Source: a virus. From it: a stretch of DNA of 64,000 bases. The position numbers and the translations under genes were made by a program. Below, one piece after another: positions 56,225 through 64,000 of this stretch. The first letter of the stretch is position 1. Each line of letters starts with the position of its first letter. The stretch spans positions 34,002 through 98,001 of the IMG/VR virus record IMGVR_UViG_3300022538_000960; one strand, given 5' to 3'. The notes below the pieces were generated by a model. That model worked only from the letters and a program-made list of their open reading frames with translations. It made no database searches and had not been told where the DNA came from.

Positions 56225-58755
56225 TGTCCATAGCAAGAGAGCAGTTAAAAGCATTTTATAATTTAGCCATCAACCATTTTATCTTTGATGTTGGTTCACT
56301 CCCCAGCAATTGGAAGTTATTTAATTATGTGGATGCATATCTTAGTTCCAATGATATTTCTCTGGGATATCCGATATTTAAAGCTCATCATCAAAGTAAA
56401 AAATCGAAGTCAGATATTCAGAAGTATAATACGAATATCAGTGATTTAATTTTTGATCTTGTGATTGCTTATAATGAAATGACCAATCAGAGCATTAAAA
56501 TTTCCGAATTTTTGGGTGGGTCAGAGTGCCAGCATAGAGGATTAATGAAGGAATTGAATAAATTACTTTTCCAATATGGAAATCTATTGAACTTTGAGAC
56601 AGAGATGTATGTTCTAGGTGATAATTTCGCAGACTCGTCTAATATTGATTTTAATAGAACTACCGCGAAAGTAGATGTTTCATCCGGGAAAATAATTATT
56701 GGGGATGGCGCTTCAAAAAAATTGCATTTTGGTTTCCTCGAGAATATATCGGAACCACCGAATCTCGAATTTTTAATGCCGTATGTTTCAAGGACAAAAC
56801 TCTTGGATAGCTCGTTTTCGAACGTTTTAATTTCCTCTAATTCATTATGGTCAGAATATGTATTAACTGACCTGCTTCCTGAATTCGCAATAAGATTTGA
56901 ATTGCCGCTATCTAGGTTCGGAAAAGAAATCAACATCAATAGAATTTATATTAATTTGGTATCTCCTAAGGCCGTCGATATTACGGTAGAATATTTAAAA
57001 GATGGGGCATGGCGGTGGATCTTTAATAATGATATTGAGTCGGTAGATGTGATATCATTCAGTCCTATTGTTACTAGCAAATTGCGATTCACCCTGAGGA
57101 AGAAATCTCCCGATGCCATTTATGGATCGCGTAGTACGTATTCCTTTATGATTAAGCAAATAGAGGTTTATAAATTCGATTCATTGAATATGTCAGAGCT
57201 GGTATCAACTCCTTTACGAATAGCATCTAATACAGTGGAAGACGTAGCTGCTGGGGAAATTACCCTGGAGGTTGATGAGAATATTCCAGCTGGTACACAA
57301 ATTAAATATTTCATTGCGGAGGACCCATATGTTACTGGAGCTTTCGTTTTGGAAACAGATTCTTCGGTGGTTGTAGATGCCGACTATGGGGTCGGATCTT
57401 ATTTCAGTGTAGGGCATGAAGATTATAGTGAACATCTGTGGGATATTTTGGAAAGTGGAGTTGATGTTTCTGGTGAATTACCAAATAGTGGGGAATTTTC
57501 TTGGATTGGAATAGAGCCGCATAACCGCGAAGATGCGGAAAATACGAAAATTTATTTTGATTATTTGACTGAATCAGACATAAATGAATTTTCCGATGGA
57601 TATGTCCTAGAGATTGATGACGTCGCATTCACAATTGGAAAACTGAAGCTCTATAAAATATATGAATGGCTTGATCCAGCTAATTTAGTAGAAAGTGCGG
57701 TTCCTTTTAAAATTGGAGTTCGAGGCGGGAAAAATTGTTGGATGTTTGAAGAAAAATATTATGAATATATCCAATGGTTTGAAGGCGAGGGAGATCTTGT
57801 TGATGGAGAATGTGTGATACTTGGATCAAAAGAAAATCGCATTCTAAATAATTCAATAAAATCTATTCGATCCGCTGGTTCCCTTGAGGAATTTACACCA
57901 ATAGAGGATTATATTGTTGTATATGGTGTCCCTGCCTATGGTGCAACTATTAAGTCAAATGCCGGGAAAATGATTGCAGAAGCAGAGGAAAGTCTGCCAT
58001 TGATTTATATGTACGGAGTGAATATGTTGACGCCAAGATATATCTATAGATGCTATATTGACCTTCCCTGGCGTGTGTATGAAACTGCTAAACAGACTGA
58101 CGCAGATGTTCCCCTCATTACTGTCAAATGGTGGAATACTGGTGATGGAAAAATAAAAAGCTTTGCAATTACCAATTTTGACGATGAAATGAGAGAAATA
58201 GAAAAAAAAGTTGAATATGAGCATGAACATGATGTTATACGATCAATAAATCTACTTGATATTGGTCGCGGATATGGAAAATTTAAGTTGGAATTAGACT
58301 TAGAACTTTCCGAAGACGTTTTGAATATGGCCGAGGGTTTGGTGCAGCATATAATAAATAGTTTGGATCCAATAAGTCGTTTAACTCTTCCCTCTTATCT
58401 TCCCCCGTATGGTTGGGCAAGTCCCCTTTGTCAGGTCAGCCCGGATACGTTGAAATATGCAACACATAAGTATGATCATTCTAGATTTGCTATTTATCAA
58501 CATAGACTAGGATATTATGCACTGATGACAAATAATTTTGGTCAATTCTTTGGCAACTCCGTGTTGGTTTTTAAAAATATCATAGTGAATCCAGAGACTG
58601 GTTTTATTGGAATTGACCCATATGATTTTTTTGATATATCATTTAATATTGTAAATAAGAAATGTGACTCATTTTTATTTAAAGCTCGGCTGACGAGTGA
58701 GGGGCAGACGACGCCAGAACTTAGAAACTATAAGATATTAGTGAGGAATGAATAA
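56224..58755 (+). CDS. Large baseplate protein with galactose-binding-like module
   Basis: 843 residues; TAATG overlap with the previous stop. Residues ~200-315 (SLWSEYVLTDLLPEFAIRFE, INRIYINLVSPKAVDITVEY, KDGAWRWIFNNDIESVDVIS, LRFTLRKKSPDAIYG, MIKQIEVYKF) form a convincing discoidin-like strand series similar in order to the 51405 protein. Residues ~330-400 and beyond are beta-rich (ESGVDVSGELPNSGEFSWIG). The C-terminus ends with a strand domain (FDISFNIVNKKCDSFLFKAR). Likely a large peripheral baseplate component; may bind glycans or neighbouring proteins. The domain call is from pattern only. Confidence 0.4.
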   Translation: MSIAREQLKAFYNLAINHFIFDVGSLPSNWKLFNYVDAYLSSNDISLGYPIFKAHHQSKKSKSDIQKYNTNISDLIFDLVIAYNEMTNQSIKISEFLGGSECQHRGLMKELNKLLFQYGNLLNFETEMYVLGDNFADSSNIDFNRTTAKVDVSSGKIIIGDGASKKLHFGFLENISEPPNLEFLMPYVSRTKLLDSSFSNVLISSNSLWSEYVLTDLLPEFAIRFELPLSRFGKEININRIYINLVSPKAVDITVEYLKDGAWRWIFNNDIESVDVISFSPIVTSKLRFTLRKKSPDAIYGSRSTYSFMIKQIEVYKFDSLNMSELVSTPLRIASNTVEDVAAGEITLEVDENIPAGTQIKYFIAEDPYVTGAFVLETDSSVVVDADYGVGSYFSVGHEDYSEHLWDILESGVDVSGELPNSGEFSWIGIEPHNREDAENTKIYFDYLTESDINEFSDGYVLEIDDVAFTIGKLKLYKIYEWLDPANLVESAVPFKIGVRGGKNCWMFEEKYYEYIQWFEGEGDLVDGECVILGSKENRILNNSIKSIRSAGSLEEFTPIEDYIVVYGVPAYGATIKSNAGKMIAEAEESLPLIYMYGVNMLTPRYIYRCYIDLPWRVYETAKQTDADVPLITVKWWNTGDGKIKSFAITNFDDEMREIEKKVEYEHEHDVIRSINLLDIGRGYGKFKLELDLELSEDVLNMAEGLVQHIINSLDPISRLTLPSYLPPYGWASPLCQVSPDTLKYATHKYDHSRFAIYQHRLGYYALMTNNFGQFFGNSVLVFKNIIVNPETGFIGIDPYDFFDISFNIVNKKCDSFLFKARLTSEGQTTPELRNYKILVRNE

Positions 58756-59024
58756 TGGAATTTCCTTATAGTAGAAGAATTTTTAGATCGAATTATCCAC
58801 TTTCTTCGCGGCTATGGAATTCAATTTTGGAGGAGATTCAAATAATATTTTGCCGATTTTTTGGCAACACCATAAATAAGACCGTAGTTTCAGCGGGAAA
58901 ATTGGGGGAAGAAAGAGAGAATCTGAATTCGCAGTTTGAATCTAATTTGAATTCAGTAAATGCATTATTTAATTCGTTTTCGGGTTTAAAGGAAAATGTA
59001 ACTAATTCTGGATCGAGGTCATAA
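58755..59024 (+). CDS. Short adaptor protein, paralogue of next gene's N-terminus
   Basis: 89 residues; TAATG overlap at both ends. The N-terminus (FRSNYPLSSRLWNSILEEIQ) resembles that of the next protein (FRGPLSSALLNGAFEEIYRE), followed by a helical region (EERENLNSQFESNLNSVNAL). It could be a coiled-coil trimerising or docking peptide for fibres or spikes. Likely arose by duplication of the neighbour's first exon-sized segment. Confidence 0.45.
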   Translation: MEFPYSRRIFRSNYPLSSRLWNSILEEIQIIFCRFFGNTINKTVVSAGKLGEERENLNSQFESNLNSVNALFNSFSGLKENVTNSGSRS

Positions 59025-60148
59025 TGAATCTTACTCACTGGAAACAAAAATTTCGGGGCCCATTGTCTAGTGCATTGTTAAATGGAGCATTTGAAGAAAT
59101 TTACCGCGAATTGGGTGTTGCCATAAATCATTTGCAACAGCTTTCCGGATCAAAGAATGCACTTTTATCTGCATTGGCATACCAGCTGCAGGCGGTAAAT
59201 AGTCTGTATGCGGGAACTGCATCGGAAGTTGGTATCATGAATACCACAAGAGGAATTTTACATAGGAATATGTATACTTCTGATGGATTGACAGCTGAAG
59301 CCGGCAGTCGAATTGCCAGCGTCTCTAATATGTATGGAATTGCAATGCTTCCAATTGGAAGAAAATTGAGTTTTATTCCTCAAATTGTTGACTCCTTTGG
59401 TGAGAGTATTGCGGATCCCTCCATAAAATTATATCTCGACGATGAATTTCAAGATGCTGACAACGCCGTATATAATATGCTGCATCATAACGAGTCGTCT
59501 CTATGGTTTGAAACGAATTCTGGGGTTGATTTGAAATCTCTCAAACTTGAGCTTCCAAAACCACCGACGACTATATTGAATTACATTGAGATTCAACCCA
59601 TTCCAAACTTTGTTCAGACGATTGACAACTTGGAAATAAGGAATTTTGATGGGATTTTTGCTTCCCCATATGATGGATTTCCGGATATTCAGCAGAATTC
59701 TTTTACGTCATTTGAAAACAATTCGTTTAACGATTCTATCCAATTTGAATTGTCTCCATGGAATGTTGATGATGGGGTCTGTGGAATAAAGTATTTTGAT
59801 TGTGGCTACATTGACTTTATCGGTTCTGCCAACTTACGTTTTGAATTAACAACTACTTCTACAATCAATCAAATTACTGACATTTTCCATACTCCAAGAA
59901 ATCGGGAATTTGTCAATCCAGGAGCCAGCTACCTAGGATTTGTGGATGATCCATCTGTTGTAATTACAATAAGAAGTGGAAGCCACGGTGGAGCGGTACT
60001 ATGGGATAATCTTTCCCATGCATATCCCCAGGATTCTAATATTCCAATATCGGCTGGTGGAGTTAATACCCTATATGTGAATGTCGATTTTTATAAAATC
60101 AATAATAGTACTCCAATTTTTAAAGATTTAACCGTTTATTTTATATGA
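59024..60148 (+). CDS. Tail fibre/spike adaptor-type protein
   Basis: 374 residues; TAATG overlap with the previous stop. The N-terminal helical domain (FRGPLSSALLNGAFEEIYRE, LSALAYQLQAVNSLYAG) is shared with the short gene before. The remainder is a beta-rich body: LKSLKLELPKPPTTILNYIE, IQFELSPWNVDDGVCGIKYF, ASYLGFVDDPSVVITIRSGS and a closing TPIFKDLTVYFI strand. It precedes the beta-helix spikes and may link them to the baseplate. No catalytic motif. Overlaps the next gene by 4 nt (ATGA). Confidence 0.45.
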   Translation: MNLTHWKQKFRGPLSSALLNGAFEEIYRELGVAINHLQQLSGSKNALLSALAYQLQAVNSLYAGTASEVGIMNTTRGILHRNMYTSDGLTAEAGSRIASVSNMYGIAMLPIGRKLSFIPQIVDSFGESIADPSIKLYLDDEFQDADNAVYNMLHHNESSLWFETNSGVDLKSLKLELPKPPTTILNYIEIQPIPNFVQTIDNLEIRNFDGIFASPYDGFPDIQQNSFTSFENNSFNDSIQFELSPWNVDDGVCGIKYFDCGYIDFIGSANLRFELTTTSTINQITDIFHTPRNREFVNPGASYLGFVDDPSVVITIRSGSHGGAVLWDNLSHAYPQDSNIPISAGGVNTLYVNVDFYKINNSTPIFKDLTVYFI

Positions 60149-61158
60149 GCAATTTATTCGAATCAACTGATAGATTTCTAGCAACTGGAGTACCAAAAGC
60201 CTCCAAGTTTCAAAAAATTGTAAGATTTTTCAATAAACATGTTTGGAATAGAGGGGGGAAAAGCCAAGATCCAGGAAATTACGAACATTGGGCCGAGTCA
60301 ATAAAATATGATGATGGGGGAGATGGTACTTCAGTATATGCTAAAATAAAAGAACAACTGAATACATCCTTAGCCGACGAAAAATGTTCCACGATAATTA
60401 TATCCAGATTGCCAGACCAGATATCTACGAAATATGTTTTTAGAGGTTCATATGATTTTGCATGTGATGGGTATAATGATGAGGCGCAAATTCAACAAGC
60501 TTATAATATTATTAGTGAAGTTGGATATGGGAAAATATTCTTAAGGAAGGGAAAATACAATATAGAGTCTTCCATGAATTTTCCGTTCCCGCCGTCCGGG
60601 AAAGAGTCATCGTCATTTTCAATGATGATTCAAGGAGAGGAGGGGACAATTATTAAACAAAAAAGTACTCATCTACATCAACCAGCAGCATTTATGTTAA
60701 CTTTGAATGCTCACACATGCTTTGATAGACCTACCATGCTTATATTTAAAAATTTGATTTTTGAAACAGATTTTTCCTGGTCGGGTCCAACTTCGCCGCC
60801 CGTATTGGTGAGTAGTCTTATTGATCTTGAGGATACTTCTTCAACCGCGTTCCATATTATATTTGACAATTGTGGATTTATAATTTCGGATGAATATTTT
60901 GTTAACAGGCTTGGTTGGGTTGCAATAAATTTAATCGGCACGAGTAGATTGGGAAATGTAACATTTAATGAATGCTATTTTAAACGAAGATATCTTTCAT
61001 ATGATGGTTTATATCTGGAAGGAGCACAGAATCATTTGGGGAATATTATAAAAGCAGAAAAATTAAATTCCATTATAATTAAGGATTGTATTTTCGAGGA
61101 TAGAGGTGCCAGGCATGAATTTGATCCGTTTATCTACACCACTCCGGAGGACCGATGA
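60145..61158 (+). CDS. Tail spike, beta-helix type (paralogue 1)
   Basis: 337 residues. The N-terminal ~110 residues are an adaptor with a conserved YEHWAESIKYDDGGDG motif and a KCSTIIISRLP strand, shared with the proteins at 61671 and 62924. From residue ~110 a right-handed beta-helix begins (DEAQIQQAYNIISEVGYGKI, FLRKGKYNIESSMNFPFPPS, HIIFDNCGFIISDEYFVN), with the typical asparagine- and aspartate-rich turns of pectate-lyase-like phage spikes. A receptor-binding or glycan-processing protein. It ends with ATGA overlap into a shorter ORF that continues the same fold, so the two may together form one spike. Confidence 0.65.
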   Translation: MSNLFESTDRFLATGVPKASKFQKIVRFFNKHVWNRGGKSQDPGNYEHWAESIKYDDGGDGTSVYAKIKEQLNTSLADEKCSTIIISRLPDQISTKYVFRGSYDFACDGYNDEAQIQQAYNIISEVGYGKIFLRKGKYNIESSMNFPFPPSGKESSSFSMMIQGEEGTIIKQKSTHLHQPAAFMLTLNAHTCFDRPTMLIFKNLIFETDFSWSGPTSPPVLVSSLIDLEDTSSTAFHIIFDNCGFIISDEYFVNRLGWVAINLIGTSRLGNVTFNECYFKRRYLSYDGLYLEGAQNHLGNIIKAEKLNSIIIKDCIFEDRGARHEFDPFIYTTPEDR

Positions 61159-61658
61159 AACCGCCACCGCCGCCACCTCCGGGTTCATTTCCAGCATCAG
61201 CACAGGATCTTAGTTTACCGCTTGTCACGATAAAAGATTGTAAGCAAGTAGTTGTGCGATTTTCCTCTTTTCATGGGCAAAATTGTATGATTACAGTTAA
61301 AGGCGATAATCCGAATTTCTCTAACTTAATATTTCATGGAAATCATTTGCTTCTATATGGTTATAACATGAATGATCCAGCATATCAAAATTCTGTTTTG
61401 GTATTTACTTCAATAAGTGGATCCGTTACTGACAATGTATGCGTTAGACTGTTGGATACAAAACCATCTGGTGAGAGTATTCAACTATTGACTGCGGTGG
61501 AGTGCATTATATCGAAGCGATTCAATATACTAACTTTTCCTTCTATTGGTGTGCAAAATTATAGTTCGCTTACACCCTATTGGTTTTGGGGAAGTCCAAA
61601 TTTAGGATCGAATCTATGGTTTGGACGGAGACACATGAAAATTCCAAAATCTACATAA
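61155..61658 (+). CDS. Beta-helix spike C-terminal partner
   Basis: 167 residues. It opens with a run of seven prolines (MKPPPPPPPGSF) and then continues a beta-helix pattern (LPLVTIKDCKQVVVRFSSFH, CMITVKGDNPNFSNLIFHGN). It overlaps the spike at 60145 by 4 nt (ATGA), so it is probably the distal part of that spike, made separately or by translational coupling. Polyproline runs stall ribosomes and depend on EF-P, which could affect the ratio of the two products. A similar split occurs at 61671/62679. Confidence 0.55.
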   Translation: MKPPPPPPPGSFPASAQDLSLPLVTIKDCKQVVVRFSSFHGQNCMITVKGDNPNFSNLIFHGNHLLLYGYNMNDPAYQNSVLVFTSISGSVTDNVCVRLLDTKPSGESIQLLTAVECIISKRFNILTFPSIGVQNYSSLTPYWFWGSPNLGSNLWFGRRHMKIPKST

Positions 61659-61670
61659 CTTTGAGTCAAA

Positions 61671-62678
61671 ATGAAATTTGAAACCAACTACTGGAAAAGA
61701 TTTGAGTTCCCATCATTCGAGAAATTAAATACAGTAATAGATGCCCTCAATTTTCACATCAAACATGACAAAACTGCGGAAGATGATTATGCAGAAACTG
61801 ATCCCGCTGGTGATTATGAGCATTGGGCATCTGTCATAAAGTTTTCGGATTTTGATGATATTCAGAGCTTGTTGGATTCTGTATTGTCTGGAGCATACGA
61901 TACTAAGATTTCTACTATCATAGTTGCTCCGATTTCCAGAAGACCGGTTGTTGCGGCCGATTATTATATATCGGATCCTTCGACACAATTACCCGGCATC
62001 GTAAATTCTATGTCTCCAGGATCTTCGCTATTCTTTCTGGCTGGAAATTATATATTTTCTGCTAATTTTTCATTTTCTGTACCAGTTGTTTTTATCGGGG
62101 AAGTAGCAGGAGGAACAAATTTTATTTTTGATGATTCATGTGCGATAACATATGGGGGGCATGCTGATTCTGATGCACCACCTGCAATATTCAAGAATAT
62201 ATTATTTATGGGCAGCTACGAAAAATTCATCAATGGTATGGGGATGAAATTTGAACACTGTGTATTTTATTACAAAGGGAGTGGGCATATTATAGGAACT
62301 CCATGTGAGGACTCTGTGGATCATTCGCGGCCTCTGATTGAAACCACTGATGGCGATTATCCAGCATATATCAAAATTTTAAATTGTAGATTCGTTCTGG
62401 AAGGCCCTGGAGTAATGTGTAATGTATCTGATGACATGACATATGAACATTTGTGTGCAGTCAGACATAAATATAAGACGTTTATTATGATAGATTCGGT
62501 AATTGATCAATATGGCCCCCCGACATTGTATTTTTATCGAGGGATTGTGATAGAAGATGATGGAACGCCAGAAGAATGCAAAATATCTGGATCTAGGATT
62601 ATTACGTATGGAGATCCAATTCGAATGCAACAAGGGGGTTTATTGATAGATAATTGTGAGATAGGGAGGACAAATTAA
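61671..62678 (+). CDS. Tail spike, beta-helix type (paralogue 2)
   Basis: 335 residues. The N-terminus (RFEFPSFEKLNTVIDALNFH, YEHWASVIKFSDFDDIQSLL, YDTKISTIIVAPISRRP) is clearly homologous to paralogues 1 and 3. A beta-helix follows (SMSPGSSLFFLAGNYIFSAN, AYIKILNCRFVLEGPGVMCN, KTFIMIDSVIDQYGPPTLYF). Preceded by a 12-nt spacer with no strong ribosome site. The following short gene continues the fold. Confidence 0.65.
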   Translation: MKFETNYWKRFEFPSFEKLNTVIDALNFHIKHDKTAEDDYAETDPAGDYEHWASVIKFSDFDDIQSLLDSVLSGAYDTKISTIIVAPISRRPVVAADYYISDPSTQLPGIVNSMSPGSSLFFLAGNYIFSANFSFSVPVVFIGEVAGGTNFIFDDSCAITYGGHADSDAPPAIFKNILFMGSYEKFINGMGMKFEHCVFYYKGSGHIIGTPCEDSVDHSRPLIETTDGDYPAYIKILNCRFVLEGPGVMCNVSDDMTYEHLCAVRHKYKTFIMIDSVIDQYGPPTLYFYRGIVIEDDGTPEECKISGSRIITYGDPIRMQQGGLLIDNCEIGRTN

Positions 62679-62921
62679 ATGACAATTCGTGCTGGAATAA
62701 TGGTGGATGGTGCAGCTACTCTTTGTGTTACCAGAACTCGGATACAAGTTCCAACGTCCGACCCGGATGCTGCGGGATATTTTTCAATTTACTCCAGCGG
62801 AGCAATTGCAAATCTTCATATTTCCATGAATTTGTTTAATGCTAATGTGGATATAAATGGGATCGGTATTGCTAATTGGGATGGATTCAATAGTATAGAG
62901 GCTGGGAAACCGGTATTTTAA
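62679..62921 (+). CDS. Beta-helix spike C-terminal partner (second)
   Basis: 80 residues starting directly at the base after the previous stop, so translation is probably coupled. Short strand-turn units (GIMVDGAATLCVTRTRIQVP, FSIYSSGAIANLHISMNLFN) continue the beta-helix of the gene at 61671. The arrangement mirrors the 60145/61155 pair. No independent domain seen. It ends 2 nt before the third spike. Confidence 0.5.
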   Translation: MTIRAGIMVDGAATLCVTRTRIQVPTSDPDAAGYFSIYSSGAIANLHISMNLFNANVDINGIGIANWDGFNSIEAGKPVF

Positions 62922-62923
62922 TT

Positions 62924-64000
62924 ATGGGAACTTTAGTACTAAATTTTCGTAAATTCCGGAAGTTGATGGCTAGATCATTAAATACCTTGGTGCATAAATT
63001 TAATGATCATACCAATGCGAATAAATATACGCCAACGTATCCTGGAAGACAATTTGAACATTGGGCATCTGCAATTCGTTACGATAATACTTCATTAGAA
63101 GATATATTAAATATTTTATATAATCAAACTCGTCCAAATGTCGATACAAAGTGTTCAACCTTGGTTTTGTCCCCACATGTAGACCAGGCAGACCCGGGAT
63201 ATCAGGTTGATACCAGCAGAGCCCAAGATGTGCTGAATGATGCTATTTCTTTTGCTTCAGCAACTGAAGGTTCATCCATTCATATATTAGATGGGGAATA
63301 CACATTTACTGGGAAAGTAGAATGTAATTCTTATATAGAGCTAATTGGGGAATCGAAAGATTCTGTTACTTTTCTATCAGATTTCTCTGGAACAGATTCT
63401 TTCAAATTTACCAAGGGCACATTTAGGAATATCACATTCATAGCAGAAAGTGGCGCTTATTTTATTGGGGCCGGGGAGTTCGATGCTAATTATTATCCAA
63501 TTGATTTAATTTTTGATAATTGCCGATTCGAATTTACTGGGAGTGAAGATACAAAAACGATTTATTATAATTTAACGGAATCAAATGCATATGCTTATAG
63601 CAAAATTGTTTTCAAGGATTGCGAATTTATAAATAATAGAGCGAATGAAATCGCGGGCGGTCGGACAGGATTGATTCGTTCTGAAAATCAGACCACATCT
63701 CCTATGAGAATAATTTGTCATGGATGTAATTTTTCGTTTAAAACAGACTTGATTGCACCATACGCATCTTTCATTAGCATGTATACGAATATTGTTGCTA
63801 ACCAAAGTGCCGTGGGTTGGAATAGCTCTGAAAGCAATATTGATAAACTTTCATTGTATAGGTGTAATTTCTACTCTTCTACTGCGGCTCCTCCGCTGGG
63901 ATTAAGCACCAAACCAATATTAGTTACTGGTTGCGCGGCTGAAATGTATCATTGTAATGTGTCGACAAAGTGTTCCACATTCTTGAGATCATATTATGGA
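62924..64000 (+). CDS. Tail spike, beta-helix type (paralogue 3), 3' partial
   Basis: 359 codons to the window edge without a stop. ATG 62924 follows the previous stop by 2 nt. The start (VLNFRKFRKLMARSLNTLVH, QFEHWASAIRYDNTSLEDIL, DTKCSTLVLSPHVDQADPGY) repeats the adaptor motif of the two preceding spikes. The rest is a beta-helix (AISFASATEGSSIHILDGEY, TFTGKVECNSYIELIGESKD, NITFIAESGAYFIGAGEFDA). The gene continues beyond the window. Confidence 0.65.
   Translation, partial: MGTLVLNFRKFRKLMARSLNTLVHKFNDHTNANKYTPTYPGRQFEHWASAIRYDNTSLEDILNILYNQTRPNVDTKCSTLVLSPHVDQADPGYQVDTSRAQDVLNDAISFASATEGSSIHILDGEYTFTGKVECNSYIELIGESKDSVTFLSDFSGTDSFKFTKGTFRNITFIAESGAYFIGAGEFDANYYPIDLIFDNCRFEFTGSEDTKTIYYNLTESNAYAYSKIVFKDCEFINNRANEIAGGRTGLIRSENQTTSPMRIICHGCNFSFKTDLIAPYASFISMYTNIVANQSAVGWNSSESNIDKLSLYRCNFYSSTAAPPLGLSTKPILVTGCAAEMYHCNVSTKCSTFLRSYYG

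Noticed and set aside
1-64000. TGA recoded as a sense codon throughout
   Set aside because: TGA ends several genes with overlapping ATGA junctions (for example at 12118, 12294, 15230, 30578, 38133), and tryptophans use TGG, so the standard code applies.

Overview
The window is a continuous late structural module of a large contractile-tailed phage (myovirus-type) or a prophage of one. Every credible gene is on the + strand, and genes are packed with many ATGA, TAATG or 1-20 nt junctions. The first and last genes run off the window. I see no tRNA, rRNA or CRISPR array, and no gene-free stretch above 300 bases. The sequence is AT-rich, many genes have GGAGG-type ribosome sites, the promoter candidates are sigma70-like, and a tail protein carries a peptidoglycan-peptidase-type (M15) domain. 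These together point to a bacterial host; the lineage cannot be named from the sequence.

Layout: (1) 1-4530, head: a protease/scaffold-type protein with a probable internal scaffold start, a structural protein, the HK97-fold major capsid protein and a small head protein. (2) 4536-8425, neck/connector: Ig-like proteins, a membrane-anchored coiled-coil protein, connector and tail-completion candidates, and a free-standing HNH endonuclease. (3) 8444-16142, tail: a very large sheath protein, three tail-tube-like paralogues, two tiny overlapping DUF2283 genes and a tail-chaperone-type cluster, with two intrinsic-terminator-like hairpins and a promoter. (4) 16229-37082: three proteins of about 2000 residues each, plus a class II (B12) ribonucleotide reductase. 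The first giant (tape-measure position) carries a PD-(D/E)XK-like nuclease motif. The second carries a DEDDh exonuclease and an RNA-polymerase-like DFDGD motif. The third carries an M15-type peptidase at its N-terminus. (5) 37085-58755, baseplate: a spike/OB-type protein, a gp25-like protein, a second HNH endonuclease, a baseplate-J-like protein, and a long series of mostly unrecognised baseplate and fibre proteins, including two beta-propeller proteins of which one has an in-frame TGA. (6) 58755-64000, adsorption: short adaptor proteins and three tandem beta-helix tail-spike genes sharing an EHWA adaptor motif.

Most unusual is region 4. The likely ejected or tail-interior proteins carry nucleic-acid enzymes, including a candidate virion-borne two-barrel-type RNA polymerase fused to an exonuclease. 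A host-like ribonucleotide reductase gene sits between two of them. A 14-base promoter motif (TGAGCTATAACATT) recurs exactly three times at gene boundaries and once appears to drive a leaderless message.
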